From Mesorhizobium sp. NZP2298 (lineage in GTDB: Bacteria; Pseudomonadota; Alphaproteobacteria; Rhizobiales; Rhizobiaceae), in NCBI RefSeq assembly GCF_013170825.1, contig NZ_CP033365.1, forward strand, positions 3,546,001 through 3,610,000: a stretch of 64,000 bases of DNA, read 5' to 3'. Shown piece after piece: positions 26,099-34,798 of the stretch. Position 1 is the stretch's first letter, and the number at the start of each line of letters is the position of its first letter. A model generated the notes under the pieces. The model worked only from the letters and a program-made list of their open reading frames with translations, made no database searches and was not told where the DNA came from. Position numbers and translations under genes: made by a program.

Positions 26099-26440
26099 AT
26101 GCCATCGCTGAGCTTGCGGATAAATCTCGATCCTGACGGACGGATCGGTCCGGGCAAGATCGAGCTTCTGGAACACATCGCCACCTTCGGCTCGATCTCC
26201 GCCGCCGCGCGCGGCATGGAGATGTCCTACAAGCACGCCTGGGACCTGGTCGAGGACATGAACCGTGTCTTCGGCAAGCCGCTGGTTGCGGCGCAGACCG
26301 GCGGCCGCAAGGGCGGCGGCGCGCAGCTGACGGCCATCGGCCTGGCCGTGGTCAGCCGGTTCCGCGCCATCGAGCGCGCGGCGACGGCCGTGGCGGCGAC
26401 GCATATGGATGCACTGCAGGCGGAGATCGACGCGGGGTGA
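26099..26440 (+). CDS. ModE-like winged-helix regulator lacking molbindin domains
   Basis: 113 residues from the ATG at 26099, preceded by GAGGAGG. It contains the ModE N-terminal winged helix: KIELLEHIATFGSISAAARG, MSYKHAWDLVEDMNR and GGRKGGGAQLTAIG. Full ModE adds two Mop domains that sense molybdate; these are absent and the frame closes cleanly. It follows modC by 81 bases and probably acts at the ModE-like box before modA. How it would sense metal is unclear. Confidence 0.85.
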   Translation: MPSLSLRINLDPDGRIGPGKIELLEHIATFGSISAAARGMEMSYKHAWDLVEDMNRVFGKPLVAAQTGGRKGGGAQLTAIGLAVVSRFRAIERAATAVAATHMDALQAEIDAG

Positions 26441-26478
26441 GATCGACTAGAAACTCTGCCCCGACGGGCGACTAGCGC

Positions 26479-26535
26479 GATCTTCCGCGCCTCCGGTGCT
26501 CACGGACTTAATGTCCGCTCCGGTTCTCGAAATTC
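26479..26535. repeat. Intergenic repeat family 2, copy 1
   Basis: ttccgcgcctccggtgctca, then cggacttaatgtccg (a small perfect palindrome arm pair) and ctccggttctcgaaa. Nearly the same sequence recurs at 36691-36748. Lies between convergent modE and cobF. A shorter related stretch may be present near 21225-21260. Confidence 0.72.
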
Positions 26536-26598
26536 ACGATATTGACCTCGCCAGGGCGAATTTCGAGCCGATCTCAGCGTTAGCGCTGACAAAAAAGA

Positions 26599-27375
26599 TT
26601 AGTTCTCTTCCGGTTCACCGGCCTTGCGCAGCAGATAGGTGTCCATGATCCAGCCCTTTTTCCGGCGGGCCTCCTCGCGGACCTTTTCGATTTCGGCACC
26701 GACATCCCCCAGGCGGCCGGAGATGATGATCTCGTCCGGTGTGCCAAGATAGGCGCCCCAGTGAATGACGAGATCATGGTCGGCCAGCGTGTTGAAGGCG
26801 CATTTGCCGTCCAGCATGACGACTGTGCTGCCGGCATTTTCCGCAAGGCCTTCCTCGGTCAGCCGTCGGCCGGTGGTGACCAGGATGGAATCGCCTATGC
26901 GGTTCAGCGCTGTCTTGTGGCTGGCGGCAAGCGCCTGGATTGCGGTGATGCCGGGGATGACCTCCAGTTCGAAGGCGACATTGTCTCTCAGGCGCACCCG
27001 CTCGAGGATGCGCAACGCGCTGTCGTAAAGCGAAGGGTCGCCCCAGATCAGGAAGGCGCCGCAGCCATCGTCCGCAATCTCGTCGCGGATCAGGCCTTCG
27101 TAGATGGCGGCGATCGCCTCGTGCCAGTCGTCGACGGTCGAGCGGTAGGAGGATGTCGGTTCGGCGCGCACCGGCACGTCGAACTCGACCCGGCGTGATT
27201 TCGGGTTGGTGACGAAGCGGTCGCAGATCTCGCGCCGCAGGTCGGCGAGGTCGTTCTTCTTCGCGCCCTTGTCGGGGATGAACAGCACGTCGGCGCGGTT
27301 CAGGCCTGATATGGCCTGCACGGTCATGTGGTCGGGATTGCCGGCGCCGATGCCGATGACGAGGAGCTTGCGCAT
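26599..27375 (-). CDS. cobF: Precorrin-6A synthase (deacetylating)
   Basis: 258 residues; AGGAG precedes the ATG. SAM-dependent tetrapyrrole methylase: N-terminal GIGAGNPDHMTVQAI, middle FLIWGDPSLYDSAL, then VIPGITAIQALAASHKTALN, as in CobF of the aerobic cobalamin pathway. Methylates C-1 of precorrin-5 and releases acetate. No other cob gene and no B12 riboswitch is seen here. Confidence 0.93.
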   Translation of the reverse strand: MRKLLVIGIGAGNPDHMTVQAISGLNRADVLFIPDKGAKKNDLADLRREICDRFVTNPKSRRVEFDVPVRAEPTSSYRSTVDDWHEAIAAIYEGLIRDEIADDGCGAFLIWGDPSLYDSALRILERVRLRDNVAFELEVIPGITAIQALAASHKTALNRIGDSILVTTGRRLTEEGLAENAGSTVVMLDGKCAFNTLADHDLVIHWGAYLGTPDEIIISGRLGDVGAEIEKVREEARRKKGWIMDTYLLRKAGEPEEN

Positions 27376-27402
27376 GGGCGAACTCCTGCCCGATCGGAAC
27401 CT

Positions 27403-27475
27403 GCGTGTCCAGACCGCCGCTGCGTGTCCAGACCGCTACCGCGTGTCCAGACCGCTACCGCGTGTCCAGACGCTG
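27403..27475. repeat. Four tandem copies of a 19-bp unit
   Basis: Units gcgtgtccagaccgctacc begin at 27403, 27422, 27441 and 27460 with exact 19-base spacing; the two middle units are identical, the first differs at its end and the last is cut short. The array lies in the divergent gap between cobF (start 27375) and DUF4424 (27559), so it could carry protein-binding sites, or be a slippage minisatellite. Confidence 0.85.
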
Positions 27476-27558
27476 TCGTACCCATGCGAGCGAAGGGCTT
27501 TGAAACGCCGCATTGAAACGGCTAGGGTCATCAGGGCATTCTTGCCAAGGGGGCTTCG

Positions 27559-28578
27559 ATGTTGCGATATGTTATGACTGCGGCGCTGGCGCTTTCAGCC
27601 GCGCCTGCCTTGGCCAACGACTCTGTTGCCGAACTCGGCACCGGCGGCCTGATCCTGTCGCGCAGCGACGCGGTCGCGATGCAAAGCGAGGACCTCTTCA
27701 TCTCGCCCGAAAAGGTGACGGTCGACTACGTTTTCCACAACAACACCGATAGGGATGTCGATGCGATCGTCGCCTTCCCGATGCCGGACATTTCGGGCGA
27801 TCCCCATGAGATGCCGGCGATTCCTGAAAACCAGAGCGACAATTTCCTCGGCTTCGAGGTGACGATCGACGGTGTCGCGGCAAAGCCGCAACTCGAGCAG
27901 AAGGTGTTCGCGCTCGGCATCGACATCAGCGCCGACCTGAAGGCGCAGAATGTGCCGTTCAACCCGTTCGGCGACGCGGCCAAGGCGGCACTGGCGAAGT
28001 TGCCGAAGGCGGTGACCGACGACTGGGTCGACCGCGGCATCATCATCGAGGATCCGGAGGGCGACAGCGACCCAAGCACCAGCCCGTCCTATGCACCCTT
28101 CTGGCAATTGCGCTCGACCTATTGGTGGCGCTCGACCTTTCCGGCCAACAAGGACGTCCGTGTCTCTCACCGCTACAAGCCCAGCGTCGGCGCCACGTCA
28201 TCGGTCAGCTTCTTCAGTGACGGCCAGTTCCAGGACGCATACGCCGCCTACAAGACCCGCTACTGCATGGACGGCACATTCGAGAACGCGGTGCGCAAGG
28301 CAGCGAAGGACAATCCGGACGGTTACCCGAAATATTACGAAAGCCGCATCGCCTATATCCTGACCACGGGCGGCAACTGGGCGGCGGGCACCATCGGCAA
28401 GTTCAAGCTGACCATCGACAAGGGCAATCCGAAAGCCCTGGTCTCATTCTGCGGCAACAACGTAAAAAAGGTAGGGCCGACGACCTTCCAGATGACGGCG
28501 GACGATTTCTACCCGGAGCACGACATTGATATCCTGCTGCTCGAACCGTCGAACAGCAATGGCGGGGACGCGAACTGA
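27559..28578 (+). CDS. DUF4424 family exported protein
   Basis: 339 residues. Signal peptide of about 19 residues (cleaved after APALA), then NDSVAELGTGGLILSRSDAV and VDYVFHNNTDRDVDAIVAFP, the hallmark of DUF4424. Probably periplasmic; role unknown. Its TGA stop shares one base with the folA ATG, so the two are tightly coupled. Confidence 0.87.
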   Translation: MLRYVMTAALALSAAPALANDSVAELGTGGLILSRSDAVAMQSEDLFISPEKVTVDYVFHNNTDRDVDAIVAFPMPDISGDPHEMPAIPENQSDNFLGFEVTIDGVAAKPQLEQKVFALGIDISADLKAQNVPFNPFGDAAKAALAKLPKAVTDDWVDRGIIIEDPEGDSDPSTSPSYAPFWQLRSTYWWRSTFPANKDVRVSHRYKPSVGATSSVSFFSDGQFQDAYAAYKTRYCMDGTFENAVRKAAKDNPDGYPKYYESRIAYILTTGGNWAAGTIGKFKLTIDKGNPKALVSFCGNNVKKVGPTTFQMTADDFYPEHDIDILLLEPSNSNGGDAN

Positions 28579-29096
28579 TGCATGTCGCCATCTATGTCGC
28601 CATTGCCGAGAACGGCGTGATCGGGCGGGACGGCGGGTTGCCCTGGCGGCTCCCCACCGATCTGAAGCGGTTCAAGGCCGACACGATGGGCAAGCCCATC
28701 ATCATGGGCCGCAAGACCTATGAAGGCATCGGTCGTCCGCTGCCGGGCAGGCTGAACATCGTCGTCACGCGCGACAAGACCTGGCGCGCCGAGGGCATCG
28801 AGGTGGCGCATACGCTGGAAGCCGCGATTCAGCTGGCAACGGTGCGCGGGCGCTGCATGGCTGGCGTGGACGAGGTCTGCGTCATCGGCGGCGGCGAGAT
28901 CTATGCCCAGGCGCTGCCGCTGGCCGACCGGCTGCACGTCACCCATGTGCTGGCCACCGTCGATGGCGATGCGCATTTTCCGCCGATCGACCCTGAGACA
29001 TGGCGCATGGTCAGTGCGCAGGAGGTTCCGGCTGGAGAAAAGGACAGCCACGCAACGCGCTATTCGGTCTACGAGCGCCGTCGCCAGATACTTTGA
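28578..29096 (+). CDS. folA: Dihydrofolate reductase
   Basis: 172 residues. AIAENGVIGRDGGLPWRLPT with the catalytic acid in TDLKRFKADT, cofactor site PIIMGRKTYEGIGRPLPGR and CVIGGGEIYAQAL are all intact. Reduces the dihydrofolate made by ThyA. It overlaps the end of the DUF4424 gene by one base. Confidence 0.96.
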   Translation: MHVAIYVAIAENGVIGRDGGLPWRLPTDLKRFKADTMGKPIIMGRKTYEGIGRPLPGRLNIVVTRDKTWRAEGIEVAHTLEAAIQLATVRGRCMAGVDEVCVIGGGEIYAQALPLADRLHVTHVLATVDGDAHFPPIDPETWRMVSAQEVPAGEKDSHATRYSVYERRRQIL

Positions 29097-29264
29097 CAGA
29101 CAAAACGTGCATTGAGGGACGACAAAGGGTCGCTACAGGGCCAAAAGGGATGATGTCGGCGGCGCATCGCGTTGAAAGCGCGCCGTGGCGTCCCTATAGA
29201 AGAACAACACTGGATTTGCGCCGTAACTCCGGCGCTTGAGGGAATTCCAAGCGAAAGGACATTC

Positions 29265-30380
29265 ATGCCCTGGAACGACAAGAGTGGCGGAGGCGGCGGC
29301 CCGTGGGGCGGCGGCGGTAACAATCAGGGACCCTGGGGGCAGGGGCCAAAGGGGCCAAGCGGCCCGCAGGGCTCGCCTCCCGACCTCGAAGACATAATCC
29401 GCCGCGGCCAGGACCGGCTGCGGCGCGCGCTGCCCGGCGGTGGCGGTGCCAGTCCGGCCGTTTTCGGACTGATCGCCGCGGTGCTGGTCGTGCTGTGGGC
29501 TTTCCAGGCGGTCTACACAGTGCAGCCCGACGAGGTCGCGGTCGAACTGCGTTTCGGCAAGCCGAAGGCCGAACTTTCCCAGCCGGGCCTGCATTTCCAT
29601 TGGTGGCCGCTTGAGACCGTCGAGACGGCCAAGATTTCCGAGCAGCTCGTCGACATTGGCGGCGGCAACACCAGCGGCAACGGCCTGATGCTGTCGGGCG
29701 ACCAGAACATCGTCAACGTGCAGTTTTCGGTGGCTTACCAGGTCTCCGATCCCCGCGCCTATCTGTTCGACGTCTCCGATCCGGACGGCATGCTGCGGCA
29801 GGTCGCCGAAAGCGCCATGCGCGAAGCCGTCGGCCGCAGGCCGGCGCAGGATATCTTCCGTGACGACCGCCAGGGCATAGCGGCCTCGGTGCGCGAGATC
29901 ATCCAGACCACGCTCGACGGCTACAAGGCCGGCCTGCAGGTCAACGCCATCTCGATCGAGGACGCGGCGCCGCCACGCGAAGTGGCCGACGCCTTCGACG
30001 AAGTGCAGCGCGCCGAGCAGGACGAGGACAAGTTCGTCGAGCAGGCCAACCAGTATTCCAACCAGAAGCTCGGCCAGGCACGCGGCGAGGCCGCACAGGT
30101 CCGCGAAGACGCGGCCGCCTACAAGAACCGGGTGGTGCAGGAAGCCGAGGGTGAGGCGCAGCGCTTCATCTCGGTCTACGACGAATACGCCAAGGCGCCC
30201 GATGTCACGCGCAAGCGCCTCTATCTGGAAACCATGGAGAAGGTTCTGAAGGACTCGAGCAAGGTCATCGTCGAACAGGGCAACGGGCAAGGGGTCGTCC
30301 CCTACCTGCCGCTCCCGGCATTGCAGCAGAAAGCGCCGGCTCCGGCCGCGCTTGGCGCGAACACGGGAGGTAACCAGTGA
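29265..30380 (+). CDS. hflK: HflK, regulator of FtsH protease
   Basis: 371 residues from the ATG at 29265 (GAAAGGA upstream). A Gly/Pro-rich cytoplasmic N-terminus (GGGGGPWGGGG), one membrane helix near 67-84, then the SPFH/band 7 domain with VQPDEVAVELRFGK and the long helical stalk. Forms the HflKC cage around FtsH. Its stop overlaps the hflC start. Confidence 0.95.
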   Translation: MPWNDKSGGGGGPWGGGGNNQGPWGQGPKGPSGPQGSPPDLEDIIRRGQDRLRRALPGGGGASPAVFGLIAAVLVVLWAFQAVYTVQPDEVAVELRFGKPKAELSQPGLHFHWWPLETVETAKISEQLVDIGGGNTSGNGLMLSGDQNIVNVQFSVAYQVSDPRAYLFDVSDPDGMLRQVAESAMREAVGRRPAQDIFRDDRQGIAASVREIIQTTLDGYKAGLQVNAISIEDAAPPREVADAFDEVQRAEQDEDKFVEQANQYSNQKLGQARGEAAQVREDAAAYKNRVVQEAEGEAQRFISVYDEYAKAPDVTRKRLYLETMEKVLKDSSKVIVEQGNGQGVVPYLPLPALQQKAPAPAALGANTGGNQ

Positions 30381-31351
30381 TGGGCAACCGTCTCCCCGTT
30401 TTCGTCGTCATCGCGGCGGTCATCCTGTTCCTCATCTATTCCTCGGTTTTCGTGGTCAATGCGCGCCAGCAGGCGCTGGTGCTTCGCTTCGGCGAGATCG
30501 TCGACGTCAAGACGGAGCCCGGCATCTACTTCAAGGCGCCGTTCTCGTTCTTCGACGCCGACACGGTGCAACTGATCGAGAACCGGGTGCTGCGCTTCGA
30601 CCTCGACAACATCCGCGTCCAGGTTTCGGGCGGCAAGTTCTATGAGGTCGACGCTTTCATCGCCTATCGCATTTCGGATCCGCGCGTGTTCCGTGCCGCG
30701 GTGTCCGGCCAGATCGAACTGGCCGAGGCGCGGCTCAGGACCCGTCTCGACGCTGCCTTGCGCCGCGTCTACGGTCTGCGCGATTTCGAGGCTGCTCTTT
30801 CGGAAGAGCGTGCGGTGATGATGCGCGAAGTGCGCGATCAGCTCCGGCCCGACGCCACCTCGCTCGGCCTGCAGATCGAGGATGTCCGCATCCGCCGCAC
30901 CGACCTCACCGCCGAGGTCTCGCAACAGACCTTCGACCGCATGAAGGCCGAACGTCTGGCCGAGGCCGAAAGGCTGAGGGCACGCGGCAACGAAGCGGCG
31001 CAGCGCATCCGCGCCCGCGCCGACCGCGAAGTCGTGGAGATCATCGCCGAGGCGCAGAAGGAATCGGAAATCCTGCGCGGCGAGGGCGAGGCCCAGCGTA
31101 GCGCCACCTTCGCGCAAGCCTATCAGCGCGACCCGGCCTTCTTCGATTTCTACCGGTCGATGAACGCCTATGGCACGGCGCTGGACAACACCGGGACGAC
31201 CATGGTGCTGTCGCCGAATTCGGAGTTCTTCCGCTACTTCCGCGATCCCGACGGCAAGGAAGGGCCGGCGAAACAGACGCCGCCGGCACCGGCAGCACCG
31301 GCGACGGCACCCGCCGCGCCGACGACCCAACCCGGCGCCGGCCAGCAATAG
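30380..31351 (+). CDS. hflC: HflC, regulator of FtsH protease
   Basis: 323 residues from the ATG at 30380; a GTG at 30377 is also in frame. One N-terminal membrane helix, SPFH domain (NARQQALVLRFGEIVDVKTE), coiled coil (ERLAEAERLRARGNEAAQR) and a Pro/Ala-rich tail. Partner of HflK; order hflK-hflC-DUF2065-degP is the usual alphaproteobacterial envelope quality-control cluster. Confidence 0.95.
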   Translation: MGNRLPVFVVIAAVILFLIYSSVFVVNARQQALVLRFGEIVDVKTEPGIYFKAPFSFFDADTVQLIENRVLRFDLDNIRVQVSGGKFYEVDAFIAYRISDPRVFRAAVSGQIELAEARLRTRLDAALRRVYGLRDFEAALSEERAVMMREVRDQLRPDATSLGLQIEDVRIRRTDLTAEVSQQTFDRMKAERLAEAERLRARGNEAAQRIRARADREVVEIIAEAQKESEILRGEGEAQRSATFAQAYQRDPAFFDFYRSMNAYGTALDNTGTTMVLSPNSEFFRYFRDPDGKEGPAKQTPPAPAAPATAPAAPTTQPGAGQQ

Positions 31352-31354
31352 CCG

Positions 31355-31543
31355 GTGCAGGACTTCTTCGCGGCGATAGGCCTGGTCCTCGTCATAGAGG
31401 GCCTGGTCTATGGCGGCTTTCCCGGTTTCGCGAGGAAGCTCGCGGGCGAGGTGCTGTCAATGCCGGAGAACGCATTGCGGATCGCAGGGCTGGTCGCCAT
31501 CGCCATCGGGGTCGGCATCGTCTGGCTGGTGCGGGGCGGGTGA
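31355..31543 (+). CDS. DUF2065 small membrane protein
   Basis: 62 residues from a GTG start 3 bases after hflC. Two membrane helices (FAAIGLVLVIEGLVYGGFP and IAGLVAIAIGVGIVWLV) flanking a short charged loop, as in DUF2065 proteins found beside hflC. Role unknown. Confidence 0.9.
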   Translation: MQDFFAAIGLVLVIEGLVYGGFPGFARKLAGEVLSMPENALRIAGLVAIAIGVGIVWLVRGG

Positions 31544-31693
31544 GAATCATCGGTTTTCGTCTTGGGCAAAACGGAGGATTTATCCTCTGCCGCTGGTGGT
31601 AGCCGCAAACGTGCCGTATTTTTTGCCAACATGGCGCAACGCGGTGTTTTTGCCGTTGCGCTTTCTCTTTCAGAAATACCGGGAGGCTTCTCG

Positions 31694-33208
31694 ATGACGT
31701 CAACACTCCTTTTGCGCGCAGCACGGCGGACATTCATAGCCGGCGCGGCAGCGCTTCTTGTCGGCACTGTCGCCGTCCCGTCCTTCGTGACGCCAACCTT
31801 CGCGGCGGACGGACCTGCTTCGGTGGCCGACCTGGCGGAAGGCCTGCTCGGCGCGGTGGTCAACATCTCGACCTCGCAGACGGTGAAGGGCACGGAAGGG
31901 CCAGGCGCCGTGCCGATGCCGCAGCTTCCAGAAGGCTCGCCCTTCCAGGATTTCTTCGACGATTTCTTCAAGAACCGCGGCGGCGACAAGGATAATGGCG
32001 CGCAGAAGGTGCAGTCGCTGGGATCCGGTTTCGTCATCGACGCCGAGCAAGGCATCGTCGTCACCAACAACCACGTGATTGCGGACGCCGACGACATCGA
32101 AGTCAATTTCTCCGATGGCGTGACGCTGAAGGCAACGCTGGTCGGCACCGACACCAAGACCGACGTCGCGGTGCTCAAGGTCGATCCGAAAGGCCACAAG
32201 CTCACCGCGGTGAAGTTCGGCGATTCCACCAAGATGCGCGTCGGCGACTGGGTGATGGCGATCGGCAATCCGTTCGGCCTTGGCGGCACGGTCACGGTCG
32301 GCATCGTCTCGGCGCGCAACCGCGACATCAATTCCGGCCCCTATGACGATTTCATCCAGACCGATGCGGCAATCAACCGTGGCAATTCCGGCGGACCGCT
32401 GTTCAACAGCGCCGGCGAGGTCATCGGCATCAACACGGCGATCATTTCGCCCTCCGGCGGCTCGATCGGCATCGGCTTCTCCATCCCCTCGCAGCTCGCC
32501 TCGGGCGTCGTCGACCAGTTGCGCCAGTTTGGCGAGACGCGGCGCGGCTGGCTCGGCGTGCGCATCCAGCCAGTGACGGACGACATCGCCGAGAGCCTCG
32601 GCATGGCGACCGCCAAGGGGGCGCTGGTGGCCGGCGTCATCAAGGGCGGACCTGTCGACAACGGCACAATCCAGGCCGGCGACGTCATCATCAAGTTCGA
32701 CGGCAAGGACATCCATGAAATGCGCGACCTGCCGCGCGTCGTTGCCGAAAGCCCTGTCGGCAAGGCCGTCGACGTGCTGATCGTGCGCAAGGGCGTCGAG
32801 CAGACGGTGAAGGTGACGCTCGGCCGGCTCGAGGATGGCGAGAAGCTCGCCAGCGGCGAGAATGGCAACACCGACCAGGACAAGGGCGACAAGGCTCCGG
32901 CCGTTTCGACCGCCTCGGTGCTCGGCATGACCGTGGGCGAGCTCAATGACGAGACGCGCAAGAAATTCAGCATCGCCGCTGATGTCTCCGGCGTCGTCAT
33001 CACGGACGTGGCAAAGGACTCGGCCGCCGCGGAGCGGGGCATCCAGCCGGGCGAAGTGATCACCGAGATCGCGCAGGAATCGGTCGCCACGCCCAAGGAT
33101 GTCATGGACCGGATCGGCGCGCTGAAGGAGCAGGGTCGCAAGAACGCGCTTCTGATGCTGGCGTCGAAGACCGGTGAGTTGCGCTTCGTGACGATCCGGA
33201 TGGATTGA
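31694..33208 (+). CDS. degP: Do-family periplasmic serine protease
   Basis: 504 residues from the ATG at 31694 with GGGAGG upstream. Signal peptide (about 1-37), then an HtrA protease domain with His127 (TNNHVIAD), Asp157 (KTDVAVLK) and Ser232 (RGNSGGPLF), followed by two PDZ domains. Length and order match DegP/MucD. Degrades or refolds damaged envelope proteins and complements the FtsH-HflKC genes upstream. Confidence 0.95.
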   Translation: MTSTLLLRAARRTFIAGAAALLVGTVAVPSFVTPTFAADGPASVADLAEGLLGAVVNISTSQTVKGTEGPGAVPMPQLPEGSPFQDFFDDFFKNRGGDKDNGAQKVQSLGSGFVIDAEQGIVVTNNHVIADADDIEVNFSDGVTLKATLVGTDTKTDVAVLKVDPKGHKLTAVKFGDSTKMRVGDWVMAIGNPFGLGGTVTVGIVSARNRDINSGPYDDFIQTDAAINRGNSGGPLFNSAGEVIGINTAIISPSGGSIGIGFSIPSQLASGVVDQLRQFGETRRGWLGVRIQPVTDDIAESLGMATAKGALVAGVIKGGPVDNGTIQAGDVIIKFDGKDIHEMRDLPRVVAESPVGKAVDVLIVRKGVEQTVKVTLGRLEDGEKLASGENGNTDQDKGDKAPAVSTASVLGMTVGELNDETRKKFSIAADVSGVVITDVAKDSAAAERGIQPGEVITEIAQESVATPKDVMDRIGALKEQGRKNALLMLASKTGELRFVTIRMD

Positions 33209-33243
33209 GTTTTCAATCCGCCGATCTTTCAAAAAGGCGGGTA

Positions 33244-33343
33244 GAGCATTTCACTGTTTCACGGAAACGGCGAAATCCTCTACCTCTTCGTTTTGAAGCA
33301 ATTCCGGACGGAAAACCGCTTCACACTTTTCCTGGAATTGCCT
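33244..33343. repeat. Intergenic repeat family 1, copy C
   Basis: Has both modules: gtttcacggaaacggcgaa, then ttcgttttgaagcaattcc and ggaaaaccgcttcacac plus ttttcctggaattgc. The right edge overlaps the TAG stop of the converging GNAT gene (33344-33342), so the repeat border supplies the stop codon. Confidence 0.82.
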
Positions 33344-33914
33344 AGCCAGCCGCCTTTTTTCTTGCCCGCCAACCGGCGCGAGAGAGCCGATAGAGCACAT
33401 GCCGCTTGAGCGCGGGATGGCTGTCGGGAATGCCGGGATGATCGAAGTCAGCCGATGGATCGGCCGTCATGCCGAGGCGTTTCATGACGGCGGTCGAGCG
33501 GTGGTTTTCCGCGACGGCGAAGGAGACGATTTCGTCGACGTCAAGCGTCTCGAAACCGTAGGCAAGCCATGCCTCGGCGGCCTCGGTGACATAGCCCTTG
33601 CCCCAGAATTCCGGAGCCAACCGCCAGCCGATCTCGATCGTGCCGGCCGGCAGGACATCCATGTCCTCGGTTCCTGATAGTCCGACAAAGCCGATGCACT
33701 CGCCCGTGGCGGCAATCTCGGCCGCGGCGAAGCCATAGCCATCCTCATCGATCCATGCGCGGACCTCGTCCATCTTGGCGTCGGCGGCGGCGCGGTCGCG
33801 ACGGAACGGGAAGAATTCCATGACGCGCTCGTCGGAATTGATGCGATGGAAGAGCTCGCGGTCGCGCTCTTCCCAGTTGCGCAGGATCAGCCGCTCGGTA
33901 CGCATTGGTTTCAT
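33342..33914 (-). CDS. GNAT acetyltransferase (RimJ/RimL type)
   Basis: 190 residues. TERLILRNWEERDRELFHRI at the start, then the acetyl-CoA motif region IEIGWRLAPEFWGKGYVTEA and VAENHRSTAVMKRLGM are typical of the RimJ/RimL group. Soluble. Its ATG overlaps the serB stop by four bases, so it is translated from the serB message. The stop codon lies at the edge of a repeat. Confidence 0.88.
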   Translation of the reverse strand: MKPMRTERLILRNWEERDRELFHRINSDERVMEFFPFRRDRAAADAKMDEVRAWIDEDGYGFAAAEIAATGECIGFVGLSGTEDMDVLPAGTIEIGWRLAPEFWGKGYVTEAAEAWLAYGFETLDVDEIVSFAVAENHRSTAVMKRLGMTADPSADFDHPGIPDSHPALKRHVLYRLSRAGWRARKKAAG

Positions 33915-34798
33915 TGCGCAAATTCTTCCTGGCGATAGCCCTGCAAATAGAGCAGTGCGGTCAGGTCGCCATGGTCGATGCGCACCTTCGCCTGCGCCGC
34001 CACCGTGGGCTTGGCATGGAGCGCCACGCCGGTGCCGGCGAGGCGGATCATGTCGAGATCGTTGGCGCCGTCGCCGACGGCGATGGCGTCGGCGGGTGTC
34101 AGTCCAAGGCGCGCCGAAATTTCGAGCAGTGCATCGGCCTTGGCGGCGCGACCGAGGATCGGCTCGCCGACCAGGCCGGTGAAGTGTCCATCCTGTTCGA
34201 GCAGGCGGTTGGCGCGGTTTTCATGAAAGCCTAGCATCGTCGCGATGCGTGTGGTGAAGACCTCGAAGCCGCCCGAGACCAGCGCAGCCCAGGCGCCGTT
34301 GGCGCGCATGGTCTGGACCAGTTCGCGGCCGCCCGAAGCCAATGTCAGCCGGTTGGCGACGATGCGGTCGACGACGGCGGCATCGAGCCCCTTCAACAGC
34401 GCGACGCGTTCGCGCAGGGCCGGTTCGAAGGCGATCTCGCCGTTCATCGACCGCGCGGTAATAGTGGCAACGCGATCCTTGACGCCGATCTCGTCGGCCA
34501 GTTCGTCGATGCATTCCTGGTCGATCATGGTCGAATCCATGTCGGCGATGAGGATTTTCTTGCGACGCGTTTCCGCCAGCTGGACGATCACGTCGACCGG
34601 TTCACCGGCCAATGCGGCGCGCAGGGCATCGGTGATCCCTGCGGTGTCAGCCCCTTGCGGCAAGGCAAGATCGCAGGCAATGCCTTCGGCCAGCCAGACG
34701 ACGGTGCTTGCGCCCACCGTCCGCGAGGCCATATTCGCAAGCGACTGCGACAGAGCGCGGTCAGCGGGACGGGAAACAAGCGTGGCAATGAGCGGCAT
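33911..34798 (-). CDS. serB: Phosphoserine phosphatase
   Basis: 295 residues from the ATG at 34798; a longer frame reaching 34939 is set aside because it would run into miaA. An N-terminal regulatory-type domain is followed by the HAD core: [19 protein letters not shown] with nucleophile Asp, [12 protein letters not shown], and [20 protein letters not shown]. Final step of serine synthesis. Start codon region overlaps that of the divergent miaA by 11 bases. Confidence 0.94.
   Translation of the reverse strand: MPLIATLVSRPADRALSQSLANMASRTVGASTVVWLAEGIACDLALPQGADTAGITDALRAALAGEPVDVIVQLAETRRKKILIADMDSTMIDQECIDELADEIGVKDRVATITARSMNGEIAFEPALRERVALLKGLDAAVVDRIVANRLTLASGGRELVQTMRANGAWAALVSGGFEVFTTRIATMLGFHENRANRLLEQDGHFTGLVGEPILGRAAKADALLEISARLGLTPADAIAVGDGANDLDMIRLAGTGVALHAKPTVAAQAKVRIDHGDLTALLYLQGYRQEEFAQ

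Noticed and set aside
27403..27475. CRISPR array
   Set aside because: Units abut with no spacers and no cas genes are nearby; it is a plain tandem repeat.
27376..27558. Cobalamin riboswitch before cobF
   Set aside because: No B12-box sequence or expected fold was recognised; only the tandem repeat is present.
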